From positions 34,114 through 98,113 of the forward strand of contig JAYMTA010000021.1 of the NCBI GenBank assembly GCA_036897625.1: a DNA stretch of 64,000 nucleotides, in the 5' to 3' direction. The translations under genes and the position numbers were made by a program. The notes beneath the pieces are model-generated. The model was given only the letters and a program-made list of their open reading frames with translations. It had not been told where the DNA came from and searched no databases. Every line of letters starts with the position of its first letter. The stretch's first letter is position 1. Shown here in pieces: positions 1 to 10,883 of the stretch. The stretch is from Pelargonium cotyledonis. Taxonomy: Eukaryota; Streptophyta; Magnoliopsida; Geraniales; Geraniaceae.

Positions 1-220
1 TTACTGCTGCTAGATTCCCTGTCTTATTGCAGCCTGTAGTTTTACCTGTTGCTTTTGTAGTTAGTGTATTCCCCTGCCTTATTCTGTTCTTATTGTTTTA
101 TTGTATTCCTGTAGTTAATGTAGTTTTGTTCTTAAATAGGTTATATATAGGTTACTATAGCTATAATAGTATTAGCCATTGTATTTATTAGTATTCTATA
201 TGCTATATGTATTAGTCTTA

Positions 221-547
221 TATTCTTAACAGGTAACTTATTTGGGTAATAGGTATACTCTTATGGGTTGTTTCTTCTAAGATATCTTACTCAGTGTGTT
301 TTGTGTTTATCGCTAGCGAGTATATAAACTTAGTAGTTGCTTTATAATATCTCTCGACCAGAACGTTAGTGAGGGAGGTTAACTCATTACTGCAGTATCC
401 TGAATCTGTATCTATATCCCCAGCAACTACAACCACTTCTTATTCTTGCCTTTCTGACCTTGCTCTGGCTTCTTCAAATTGACTTGCTTTACTTGTTTTT
501 GTATTTGGGTTTGAGTTAGAGTTACTTGCCTTCTCTTGTTTTATGAC
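221..547 (-). pseudogene. Broken hydrophilic frame with two in-frame TAA
   Basis: Three consecutive same-frame segments (443-547, 290-439 and 221-286 on the minus strand; 35, 50 and 22 codons) are separated by single TAA codons. The first is rich in Lys, Asn, Ser and Glu (SNSNSNPNTKTSKAS). The second begins EVVVVAGDIDTDSGYC and has a balanced, protein-like composition. Both TAA codons sit between acidic residues. No ATG start is present and no homolog is recognised. Read as a decayed gene fragment, or a gene whose stops are edited or reassigned. Confidence 0.3.
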
Positions 548-830
548 TTACTTGTTGTTTGATTTGTTGCTTTGTATTCTTGTTACTCTGTATTCGTACT
601 ACTAGAGCTTGAGCTATACCCGCTTTCCTTGTAGCTAGATTCTTATGGGGCTTGTTGTTAGGGTTCCTTGTCTTATTGTATTTTATGTATTAGTATTCTA
701 TTCTTTAGTTATTCTATTAGTTCCCTTATATCTATAATAGGCAATAAGATATAGGTTTTAATAGGTATACTTTATAGGGATTGTCTAGTTGTTTAAGATT
801 TCTTACTCTTGTCTATGGAGCTTGTCCCTA

Positions 831-1082
831 AGGAGTGTAGTACTTAACGGGAAACCTTATAGTGTATTCATGCACTAGGACGTCTACTTCTAAATCTTTC
901 TTTGACTTACTCCTTGACTTCTTTGCTTTAGATTTACTTGTTGCTTTGTTAGGTTTAGGATCTTTATGAGCTGCTAGAGCTAGACTTTCTATAATTATAT
1001 AGTAAGAGAGAATAGAAATGGAAAGAGATAAGGGAGCCAGGCCCGTTGTCTTCTTGTAGCTGTGGATTACTGTAGCTATGGT
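831..1082 (-). pseudogene. 84-codon stop-free frame, Lys/Ser-rich, no start codon
   Basis: The frame opens after TAG at 1083-1085 and closes at TAG 828-830. The first half is mixed, hydrophobic and Leu/Ala-containing. The middle is a Lys/Ser/Arg run (KATSKSKAKKSRSKSKK). The end is acidic to aromatic (DLEVDV, then a tail ending YYTP). No ATG or TTG occurs and GTG appears only near the end, so it cannot be a complete gene under bacterial-type starts. I recognise no family. Beyond the closing TAG the same frame continues about 35 more codons interrupted only by TAG. A fragment of a decayed gene, or an exon whose start lies elsewhere, are the main readings. Confidence 0.3.
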
Positions 1083-1250
1083 CTAGGTTAGTGTCCTTCC
1101 TGAAATAGCTTATATTATTGTTGTTATAGTTTTAGTATTGTACTAGATAGTATTGAGTAATGTATATGGTTCTTTTATTTTATACATCCCTTACAGTTGT
1201 AAGGGGTCTCTTAGCGGATATATAAGAGTAAAATAGAGTAGAATATGTTC

Positions 1251-4200
1251 TTCATTTAGTTGCCTACTTTTTTGAAGTTTACTGCTAAACCATCTTTTTA
1301 AGTTTAAGAACCAAACAACAAACACCGAAACTTGTAGAAATTTGGTATAAGTAAAAGCTTCCAATTTGCCTTTATTAGGAGCCCCTTTACCACAAATGTA
1401 GTATTAATCCTATATACGGGCTTAGTAAATTTATCCAAATTAAGTTACTCTGACCCCTTTTTACTAGACTCTACTTTAGTATAAAGTATTCTAATTATAT
1501 CGACGACAAACCATCCTTTTGTATCAGATTGAGCAGCACTTTCTTAGACTACGTAGGCCAAGCTATTCCAGGGCTGCTGTAACAAGAGGAACCCAAAATC
1601 AGGTAAGCAAAAATGGAGTACAAACAACTTTTTGGTAACATAAGGATTCCTTTCTCTAGTAGGGTAGTTGTATGCCCGTAATTAAGGTTACTTTTGCCAA
1701 TAAATACATCAGACTCCTCAAGTGAAGCCTAACTAAAATGTATACATGACATGAACCTCTTAAAAAGTTCAAGGAGATAAGAGTCTAACTTAGGGTGTAG
1801 TACTAAATTTGCCCGTGCTAAACTCAACACAGTCTTTCTATTTTTTCTTAAAAGGTTGCAAAAGTCAAACCTATGACTTACACTTGTATGTAGTATTGGG
1901 GCCCTTATACTTCAACGGGTTGTATAATAGAGCGGGTCAGCAAATCAGCCCGATCTGAATTGAATAAAGAATAAAGAGGGAGTTGTTTATTAAAAAGGTG
2001 GGCTTGTATTAATACTGCCCTTTGTAATATGGGTATCCGCTGATTTAGAAATTGACGGACTTTTGCTACTTATTATAGTCAGCTAGAGGTTTAGTGGCAT
2101 CCTTAAAAGGGATACAAATTATTTTATCGTATAAATAAAATACCCAAGCGAATTAATAAAAAGTACATGGACTTAAGAAGAAGCACAACTTAGTCTAAGA
2201 TAGAGCTCTTTTGCTCACTAAAGATAGCGTGTTCCTCGTTTAGGGTACTCCTTTTAACCCTCTCTAATTTAAAACTGCCTAACTTGTAAAAAGGATTACT
2301 TTAAAATAGATGGACAATTGTTTGGTATTCTACGTCGAATCTAAAGAAGCGCTCTCTTGAAAAGCGTTTCCTACCATGAATTCCAAATTTGAGGCTTGTT
2401 AGGGGCTACTTAATAAGTTTAAGCATACCCGTTTTACTCTTTATATTGTTTATTGGAGATTCATTTTACCTATAAGGTTCTCTTTCTACAGGATGAAGTG
2501 AAAACGCGTTATGTTATATTAGCCAACTAAAGTATTGACTTCATAAAAAAGGATCCCGGTACCTTAAATAATTCGCTTTTTGCCAGACAAATTCCCCGCT
2601 TTTGTTGAAATTTACAGTATTTTATTTAAATATTTATAGTTCTTTGTAGACTCCGAAACTCAAGGTAGAGACTAGGCTTTTAAAACTTGAAATCTCCAAT
2701 AACAAGCTAATTTAAAAGGCTTGGCTGCTCACGGCCCTCTCCTTAATCTTATACTTACTTGAAGTTGGTATTACTTTACCACAAAAAGCCGAGTGGCACG
2801 TTAGATAATACACGAAATAATATAACAAGGTTTAGGTCAATTTATTTATTTATAGATGACCACTTACTGCTTTATTATTTACTGCTCAAGGATATGAAAT
2901 AAAGTTCATACAAGGACCGGGATACTCCACTAATTTAGCGTGTAAAGTGTGAATTTCTGAATTAATTAAAAGTAAGACTATACCTTGCTCCTAAAAGAGT
3001 TTTAATAAGCAGTCCGTCCCTTATATTCACATTTTTATTATATGAGGTCTTTTGGCCTTGTTTGGGGAGTATTGGTTTTCTTGCGGGGCCCCTTTAAAGT
3101 AAAGCTGGAATTTCGGTTTGTAAAAATGGATTTGATCTAAGAACCCTAAAGAGCAATTATATAATTTCAACACAATTTGCACAAATACTTATCTCGAGAA
3201 AGTAACTTGTGTTTTCTGGGCGGTAGCTTTTATCTTAAATATACTAGAAATTCATATATGTAATATCTAGAAAGTTTTAACGAGAAAAATATATAGAAAT
3301 CTTATCTAAAATCTGGTATTCGCTATAGTATGAAAAGAATTAGTTATGTATAAAGCTAACTACGACAGCTAATAAACCACAGTAGCAAGCTAAAGCATAA
3401 AAAGGAAACTAAAATCTTGGTCAACCATATTACTTGCTTTTGGACCCTTACTCAGAATACCTTGTTTAATACCTAGAACTACAACCCAAACTTTTCAGAG
3501 TATAACCTTCTTGTGAAAGGCTAACTCTTAACTGCAGATATACTCATTTCTGTATCATATGCCGCTATCTATGGAATACTGCGAGTCACCTGTTTTTAGA
3601 TTTAGCGAGAAGCAAGCTCCTGAAGATTTCGAGAAATAAAAGTCTAGGTGAATCCTATTTCAAATGTTATTACCGCGTAAATGTTGTAAACAAAAATATG
3701 GGGTCTGTCATCATTAGACAAAATTCTATGCTAAAAAACCAATAGGTCTAAAATAGGATAGGGCTTAGAAAAAGTTAATTGAAGTGTAAGGGGTAAGAGG
3801 AAGGAACTTTGCGGGGTATTGATGCACCCGTAAAAAGTAGTCTCAATTTAAAGAACTCGAGCAATTTAGTAGTATCATGCGATTGATAAGGCAACGCTCA
3901 CTTAGAGTAGATTCGGAAATCGAAGAGTTTTTCCTCAGGTTGAACCAAAAATGTTTACCGCCCCGAATTGTGTATATGTTTAATTTATACTGAAAAGAGA
4001 ATCTCATTAGTATATATTTTCAAGAAACGGCTGCTATTACATGTATTTTAAACAAAGTGTAATATATCTCAGAGTCATTAATCTTTATGCTACTAGTGGG
4101 TAAAATTTATAAGTATTTGTCTGCTATCTTCTTTTGATTGCCTGTTCTAAAGCCTCTACTAACTTATAATTATCGAATTACCTTTCCTTTCAGGTCTGAG

Positions 4201-5092
4201 AAAACGAGTACTGATATTTCTTTAATATTCTTTTCTGCCTAACCCCTACCCAAAAAGCAGCATTATAATACCTGGATCTCATTGACAATTAAACAGGCTT
4301 CATATAGAAAACTAGTAAGTCAGTTAAGAGCCTCTTATTTGTTTAATCTAAAAAGGAATACAAAGATTATATTATAAGTAAAGTTATAAAAGCGAAGAAT
4401 TAAGCAGTAAGGAAAAGAATTGAATTACTTACTGAAAAAAAAAATGGCGTATATCTAATTTAGAGAATAGGGGAAGCTGTTTCCCCCAAAGGAAGTATGC
4501 TTCTAGCCCGAAACAAGAATTTTTTATATTAGTTAGTACCAATGCGGGACCTTAATGTTGCTAAGCTAAAAGACATAGGGAGCCTCGCGGGCTTCTTCCT
4601 AATAACTCGGTTCAAATATATCTCTTCTTAGACTCTTGAGTAGTAAATGACAAGGGTATTATATACTCCACGTCCCCATACCTGGAGTAAAATATTATAC
4701 TGGGGATATTTCGGGATAACTAAAGAGGTAAGGCACCCTATTAAAAAAAAAAAAAATTAAGGAATTCTTTTATTTTATATCCCGCACTTAAAGCCATAAC
4801 ATAGCATTTAGGGTTCCGGAATAGTAGATTAATATTTCATTGGTTGGGCAATGCCTAATATGCCTTCTATTTTAAGCTTTAGAATGTTACGAGATATTGG
4901 GGGTACTCTTACACGGGCAGCCCTGATCTTGAGGATACCTAAAAAGCTCCAGTTTCTCTTGCTAGTATCCCTTTATAATATTAAATTTCAGGATTTTATA
5001 CTTTATGACCCAACGCTTTACAAATAACTGATAAAAGTAAAAGCAGGCTTAAGCGCATACTCTCTTTTAACAGAAAGGAGTACTTCAATTAC
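1251..5092. other. Spacer, no gene found
   Basis: All six frames are closed by frequent stops. A run of 14 A lies at 4743-4756. An imperfect stem (TACTCCA 4664-4670 with TGGAGTA 4683-4689, 12-base loop) lies just before it. Otherwise I see only AT-rich sequence with short G/C runs. Confidence 0.6.
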
Positions 5093-5168
5093 TCTCACAC
5101 GACTTGAACCCGTGTCATCTATATTGTTGGGCCCGTGCTCTAACCACCTACTTTGCTCTAAACGAGTC
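5093..5168 (-). pseudogene. Degenerate tRNA-like element
   Basis: On the minus strand a T arm CACGG-GTTCAAG-TCGTG pairs five bases (one wobble) and is followed by a short acceptor-like end. Upstream, GTAGGTGGTTAGAGCAC resembles a tRNA D arm. The anticodon region (GGGCCCAACAA) has no acceptable five-base stem, so no isotype can be given. Probably a decayed tRNA copy. Confidence 0.4.
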
Positions 5169-6961
5169 CGAGATCTATGGAAGCTGGGTATTTTCTTTTG
5201 TTATGAAGTGTTACTAACAATTCAATTTTAAAAACAATAAAGTTACTACTTTCTTTTTAGTATCTCAAGAATGCATATAACAAATGTAGTATAGAACTCT
5301 AAAGTTATCTTACCTTTTCTAGAGTTATAGGAGGAAGTCTTTTACTAAAAGTAATTTAAAGATAATAAAATCCCTCCGGTTCAGATGTACTATTCATAGA
5401 GGGAATACAGAGGACCTCCTTTGTAGAAGTATGGTTATAAAGATTAAGTAACTCTAGTTTTTTGTTTTCAATTGCTTAAGAATACTTACAATTTCTTAGG
5501 AGTTTGTTTTTTAATAAGGAGGGAAGTTTAAGCAAATTTCTTCATCAAAGAAAAGAAATTTAACTGGCAGTTATGGGGGGTAGCTTAAGACACAAGACCC
5601 CTATTCTAGCATACTTTTTATAACTCCTACACCACACCCCGACTATAGGACTATAGAAAGCCCGAGTAACAAGCCTTTCAATAACTAATAGAAATAAAAA
5701 CAATAACTAAAGAGTTTCCTTAGATCCTCCTTTTATCATTTCATAGATTATTAGCTCGTAATTATGGGATATCCAGTAATATTACCTCTATAAACCTAAA
5801 ATTCTAGGTTTTTAGGAGTACTGAAAGTCAAAGTAGTAGAGAGACCCTTTAACTTGGAATGAAGAAATAACTTAATATGCCATCCCTTTCTTAGTTTCAA
5901 ATATGGGTGGAAATTTAGTATTAGCCGGGGCAAGATCTGGAATTCTTACGTGCATAGAGCCCGTGACTTGACTATTCATTATTAGAGAATTGCCTAAGGC
6001 TTTAGAGTGTTTTTAAAAGTTATATACTGGATACTAGAGGGATGCTTATCCTGAACCAGATAAGTAGGCAAGCGACTAACGAAGAAAGAATTTAAATGTT
6101 CCTAAGGGGAAGCTTGTGTATTGGCTTGTTATTCCACTAAAACTTTAATAAAAGTGAGTATAACTATAAACTTAGCAATCTAAGGAATGTAGTAATTAAG
6201 AATCAAATATGAAAAATGGAAGGAGTCTCTTGTGTCTTGCTGACTTACTTAACTCAGCTATCCTGCAGTTTTCTAACTAAAGTAAAAGGGGTTTATTAGA
6301 AAACTACTTGAATTGCGGGAAATGCTAACTCGGCTGTTCGTAGAACAGGTAAATATATAGACCGAGCCTAGAAGTACTGATGAAAGCTCCTAATTTATGA
6401 TTACTAATTAGTTTTTACTTCACAGGTTAACTCCTCTCTAGGGTTTCTCTACCACACCCAGAAAATAAGGCATCCTAAAAGGCCCTAAAGCCGGTTAAAC
6501 GCAAAAGTTTAAATTAACTTTGGTATTCCTCCAATTATTTCATTTTCATTAACTCGACCAGAATGAAAAAAAAAAGACTCTTTAAAGATAAGTAGAATAC
6601 ATGGAATCTTTTCTATTAAAAGAGTATATTGAGACACTCTTTTTCTAAATAGCATTATAATTAATAATAAATGTACTGTATCTTTTGTGTGCTATTTACC
6701 TATACTAGATTCCAGGGTGGAAGGCGAGAAATCCTGATCGTGTTAGTTACCAATTTTAGCTATAAGAGGTCTTGAGAAAAAGCAGGCCCGTCTAACCCCT
6801 CTTTGAGGTATCATAACCCCTGCTTAACAAGTGATAGCGAACTCCTTCTTATAATCAATCTTCTGGGAGGTCTTTTTCAGTATAGGAAATGGTCGAACTG
6901 CGAGTATTCTTAGGTTTTCTTAGTTGAATACATTTATTGATTTTAAGGAAAGAAATTCCAG
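5169..6961. other. Spacer, no gene found
   Basis: Holds one neat hairpin, AAACCTA (5792-5798) with TAGGTTT (5805-5811) and a 6-base loop. No nearby gene exists for it to terminate. No coding or RNA signal seen. Confidence 0.55.
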
Positions 6962-7294
6962 ATGAACGCATGCTTTAAAGCAATTCTATCTAATATGAGA
7001 GTTAAGGTTTATCAGAAAGGTGTCTATACTAGCAGATTTTCTTTAGAGTTACAAAGGTATGTCTTTAAAACGCGAGCTTTCATTCATAAAAACAAACACT
7101 TTTATACTTCTAGGGACTTGCTTTTTTTTACCTTATATCTTACTATTAAAAGGGTTTCTCTGTTCTTGAAAGAGGTCCCCCGATCCAATACTCTTTGTCC
7201 GAAACTAATATACTCTAAAGGTACAAATATAGGTAAAGGAAAAATTACCAATACTAAGATTCACGTACCAAAAATCCTCATTTTAATCCAGTGA
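6962..7294 (+). CDS. Doubtful 110-codon ORF, basic product
   Basis: ATG start at 6962, with AAGGA at 6945-6949 (about 12 bases away, a long spacing for a ribosome site). The product would be basic and rich in Lys, Phe, Leu and Thr. There is no clear membrane segment or recognisable motif; a short Leu/Phe-rich stretch (LLFFTLYLTI) lies around residues 53-62. Length is within what chance gives in 64 kb of this composition. Codon use does not differ visibly from the flanks. Listed because it is the longest ATG-started frame with no overlap to anything better; likely not a gene. Confidence 0.2.
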   Translation: MNACFKAILSNMRVKVYQKGVYTSRFSLELQRYVFKTRAFIHKNKHFYTSRDLLFFTLYLTIKRVSLFLKEVPRSNTLCPKLIYSKGTNIGKGKITNTKIHVPKILILIQ

Positions 7295-7639
7295 TGTAAA
7301 ACCCTTGTAATCGCAATTGCAGCCCCCTACTAGTAAACAAAAAGCTCTTAAATTACACTTAACAGTAGGAAAAACCGTTTCATAATTAAGCTTTAATATA
7401 CAATTAGATAAAGACACAAAGGTAGTTAAGCATGTATCCCTAATAATTAATAGGGGTATGCCTTAATAAGAAACAGATACTAACCCAAGGAAGTAGACAT
7501 ACTTAACCAAAAGCTCTTGTTTCCTAATTCGTAAGTAAGGAAGTTTACTAAATAAAAAGTGTAGCCGCTTTAAAGGCTCTAAAGAAAGGTTTCAACTAAC
7601 GAGAAGATAGCCCTAGTCTAGGGTTTTACAGAAATGTAC
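7295..7639. other. Spacer, no gene found
   Basis: AT-rich sequence between the doubtful ORF and the purine-rich tract; nothing recognisable. Confidence 0.55.
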
Positions 7640-7905
7640 AAGGAATACGAGGAGTAAGATAGCTACAATTAGTATAAGCTACAAGGGGGTAGGTAGTACA
7701 AAGACTCTAAGGTTAGTTATAGCTCTGAAAAGTATAGGTTATAAAGACTAGTAAGAGTCAGTCTGCAGGTATTCCTAGTATGAAGGTACAGAAGATAGAG
7801 ATATAGGGTATGCATAAGAAAGCAGCTAGAAAGACTAAGATAATTAGCGGTATTACAGGTCTAGCTAAGAAGAAAAAGAAAATGGGAATTACGTATATAA
7901 AAAAA
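7640..7905 (+). repeat. Purine-rich phased tract (family member 2)
   Basis: Rich in AAG, AGA, GGT, GCT and ATA triplets, with the family word GGTCTAGCTAAGAAG near its end. One frame reads about 40 codons ending in LVIALKSIGYK and then TAG. An adjacent frame carries on with a Lys-rich stretch, one in-frame TAG, and then ITGLAKKKKK before TAA. The frame change plus stops suggest a frameshifted remnant of the same Lys-rich repeat coding family as 22157 and 53087. A tRNA-like element begins about 65 bases downstream. Confidence 0.45.
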
Positions 7906-7970
7906 GAGTAAACTTTTGATTAGCTTACAAGACTTTTATCCCTACTGTAAAGACAAAACCGCCCCTTCAT

Positions 7971-8046
7971 GGTGTATAGCTCAGTTGTCAGTTGGTAGAG
8001 CATTGGATTAGCTTGATCGTGGTGTATGGGTTCAAGTCCTGTTTCT
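7971..8046 (+). pseudogene. Degenerate tRNA-like element with enlarged D loop
   Basis: Starts GGTGTATAGCTCAG, as bacterial-type tRNAs do. GCTC and GAGC flank a D loop of about 15 bases that looks internally duplicated (AGTTG-TC-AGTTGG). The T arm is ATGGG-TTCAAGT-CCTGT with wobbles. The anticodon arm is not foldable (TTAGCTT may be a loop remnant) and the 3' end does not pair with the 5' end. A decayed tRNA; isotype unknown. Confidence 0.45.
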
Positions 8047-9120
8047 TCTTTATTACCCGTATTCATCCAAGTATACTTCAAATTAACAGGCTGGATCTTG
8101 GAAGCTTTTCAATTTTCCGGATGTGGCCCCTAAAGGTTGACTATCTGTAATCTAGGTATCCGTCTTAAAAAGTATTTAAAAGCCTTCAAATAAGATTATT
8201 GTAACTGTAATTACAGAAGTTACTTTAATTAGCCATGCTATTTGGAACTCTAATAAAGGTATTAAATCAGAAAAGGAAGATTTAAAGTCTAGTTTTTTTT
8301 CTAGGAGGTACTATACTATTAATCGAAGTGTTTAGGTCTTGCACTGTTCGAAGAGTGTAACATAAGTTACAATTAATTCTTATATTTACCAACTGTAACT
8401 TTATATAGAACGAGCCTCTTGCTATAAAAAGTTTCTTCCTGGTTGGAGAAAAGAGGAGAGCCTTGTTTGTTCTCACTCTAAAAATGTAATATATAAGTAG
8501 GAAAAATTAATAATAAAGTTCTTAGGGTCTAAAAATTACTTTAACCTAATCTTGAGTTGCTAAACGGCTGGTTATCAATATAAATTAATGGATCTGAGTT
8601 AGCCAAATGATAGTCATTAAAATTGGACGTAGAAAGGATCCCCGTATTTTGCCCCGGTTATTAAAACTTTATGCCTTCCTTTTGATCTGCGATAACCTTC
8701 TTTTCGAAGTACTATTCTTATCTTATTAGTTAAGTGTATACATTACTAGTAAAAAATCCTATATTACGTACTAAGGAGCACCCTTTCGAGAATACAAATA
8801 ACCACTATTTTACTGAAATGAATCCAATTCGTATTTATGTGTTTTACATTTATACCCTGTCTTATTCTATTAGTTGCCTAATAAAAGCATTAGACTCTTG
8901 TTAACATATTCTTAAGTTACCTTCAATTATACCAGGGTTTTTTACCGGGGTATTATTTAGCTTTGATAAAGTTAGATGCGCCTATATAATAATACCTACC
9001 TCTTTTATTAGGTTACTTGTATAGTTGTTTTAATTGATTCTAGTGTACCCGATATAAAAACAAATATTCTATTATGGGAGACAAATCTTTTAGGGCCCTC
9101 TACACTATACTTTTTAATGT
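8047..9120. other. Spacer, no gene found
   Basis: No frame, repeat or RNA signal that I can support. Confidence 0.55.
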
Positions 9121-9190
9121 TATCGCAGGATTCGAACCTGAGGTATTTTCAACAATTTAATCTTAAAAATTCTATTCAGAAAAGAGACCG
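9121..9190 (-). pseudogene. tRNA remnant, T arm only
   Basis: On the minus strand CAGG-TTCGAAT-CCTG (plus 9126-9140) forms a four-base stem with a canonical seven-base T loop. No D arm or acceptor partner can be found beside it. Confidence 0.3.
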
Positions 9191-10257
9191 GGGTTAGGTC
9201 TGATTAGGGGTGCCCTAAAATATCAAAAGACTAAACGAGTTCTATCTAGTTATGTGGGTGCTTCTTATAAACTTCAACTTATTCGACCCACAAATCTTAA
9301 AGTGTTTGTTTAACATATCCTACTATATACTTATATATATACTTAGTTTTTTATATTTGGAATTCACTAACTGCTTTTTGCATAACTCTAAAAAATATAT
9401 ATAAGGTATTCATAAACAATTAGAATAAGGGTCCTTTTATGTCTTTTGGAACCAGAACCCGTAAAATTGAAGGAGTAGGTCCTAATAAATCCCTAACTTG
9501 CCACAAATAGTCTAAGTTGAAGCCCTTCGGAGAATCTATTTAATTTAGAAGTTATATTTATTAATTCCTTAGAGCACTGACTATACATATTCGGGGCTAA
9601 TTTCTTTCGTTTAAAGATATAATAATTTGGAATGTATTTACTACTTAAATTAGTAAAAATGAGTCCTTTATTTATAATACCAAGCTGAAGCTGACAACGG
9701 AATCTAGCTTTATCATTAAGGATTAGGATTTCTCAGATATAAATAGCGGGTTACTTAGAAACTTTTATTTCATTTAACTGCCCAGAAAACTTATAACAGT
9801 TAGAATAATTTAATTAGGAAAACTTCTAATAAAAATCTTGCATTCACTAAAATCTTACACTTTAAACAGCTATAAATATAAAGGGAAAGCGGAATGAAGC
9901 TCCTCCAAACTTTAATGATTTAGATACCCTTTCATGTAAACCCGAACTTTTGAGTTTCTGATATAAGGACCGGCCCCTTTTCTTATTATTATTCTATGTA
10001 TTAAAGTTTTATCTAGAATGAGTTTTAATAGTACAATTTTTTGGATTAACGCCTCCTAAAGACTTATATCTTCTACCATAAAGTACTCCCTGTTTCAAAA
10101 GCAAGGTTTCCTTACTATACACTACTAAAAAGAAACTTTAGGACATGGTATATCAATACACAAAGGACAAGTCCTGCTTAGCATCCCCAGATAACTAAAG
10201 GAACTACACAGCATAAGAGAAAGAGGCTTTTTACAATAAGCAAGACCCTTATAAAAG
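9191..10257. other. Spacer, no gene found
   Basis: Very AT-rich, closed in all frames; nothing recognised. Confidence 0.55.
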
Positions 10258-10329
10258 CGATCTAGTACGACTTGAACCGATAGTCGTTAAGTTAGAAGTC
10301 CAATGCTCTATCAGCTGAGCGATACACCC
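10258..10329 (-). pseudogene. tRNA-Arg(UCU)-like element, degenerate
   Basis: The minus strand starts GGGTGTATCGCTCAGC. It has a complete D arm (GCTC/GAGC with a GCTGATA-like loop) and then an anticodon arm TTGGA-CTTCTAA-CTTAA whose loop shows TCT in the right place. Only about two canonical pairs plus wobbles remain in that stem. The T loop TTCAAGT is intact but its stem is not, and the acceptor ends do not pair. Similar in layout to bacterial-type tRNA-Arg(UCU). A pseudogene is the best reading. Confidence 0.5.
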
Positions 10330-10805
10330 TGAGATAAGGGATTTTCTTTCAGTAGCTTTCTTGTAACTTAACTCCTATTTAATATGACTAAAACCTTATT
10401 ACCGAACCCCTTAACTAAAACTAAACTCTATTTTTAATTAATAAAACGAGTTTTCCCAGGACAGCTCTAGCAGAAAATTCTATTCTAAATAAAAAGCCCC
10501 TTATTCTTTAAAGAGATAAGAACTATTATGAATATATCCTTTCTTTGTTTTTTCTCTCCTTAATATAAATAGAGATATAAATTCTTTAGATTAAATCTCT
10601 TATATCCTAACTTTATGAAGAAAGCCTATCTAACCGGGCTTTCTGCATTAACTAACAAGTATCGTATAATTTTTTTGCATTTTATGAGTATCAAACATAG
10701 GTTGTTAGAACCAACGCTTTTTCTAGAACTTGATGAACAATTATCTAAAGAATAACTTCTTTATATTAAGTAATATTCTATAAAATAAACATAGGGACCC
10801 CTGCT
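10330..10805. other. Spacer, no gene found
   Basis: AT-rich, nothing recognised between two tRNA remnants on opposite strands. Confidence 0.55.
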
Positions 10806-10883
10806 TTAAGTTAAGGGCTCTCTGTTAGAGCATTCGCCAATGGGGTTGCGTGCTATAGGTTCAAATCCTTTTATGGTACTTAA
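10806..10883 (+). pseudogene. tRNA-like element with paired ends
   Basis: TTAAGT (10806-10811) pairs with ACTTAA (10878-10883). GCTC (10817-10820) pairs with GAGC (10828-10831) around TCTGTTA. The T arm is ATAGG-TTCAAAT-CCTTT with one mismatch. The anticodon arm can only be paired with a bulge (CGC.AA with TT.GCG) and has no clear anticodon. Better preserved than most remnants, but unlikely to decode. Confidence 0.45.

Larger units (their letters stand above)
1..1250 (-). repeat. Purine-rich phased tract, minus strand (family member 1)
   Basis: The plus strand is T-rich with TTGTTGCTTT-like words, so the minus strand is rich in AAG, AGA, CAA and ACA triplets. Two minus-strand frames stand out. 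One runs 831-1082 (84 codons, no stop) and contains a run like KSKAKKSRSKSKK followed by a mixed-residue tail. The other runs 221-547 (about 109 codons) with only two interruptions, both TAA (440-442 and 287-289), and begins with a Lys/Asn/Ser-rich part followed by a Val-rich and acidic part. Neither has an early ATG, GTG or TTG. The tract shares word style and Lys-rich output with the tracts at 7640, 21900, 33616, 47457 and 53087. It is either decayed coding sequence or a triplet-phased simple repeat; I favour the first. Confidence 0.45.

Noticed and set aside
605-623. Minus-strand GCGGGTATAGCTCAAGCTC resembling a tRNA 5' end
   Set aside because: No D loop, anticodon or T arm follows; GGTATAGCT is a common word of the purine-rich family.
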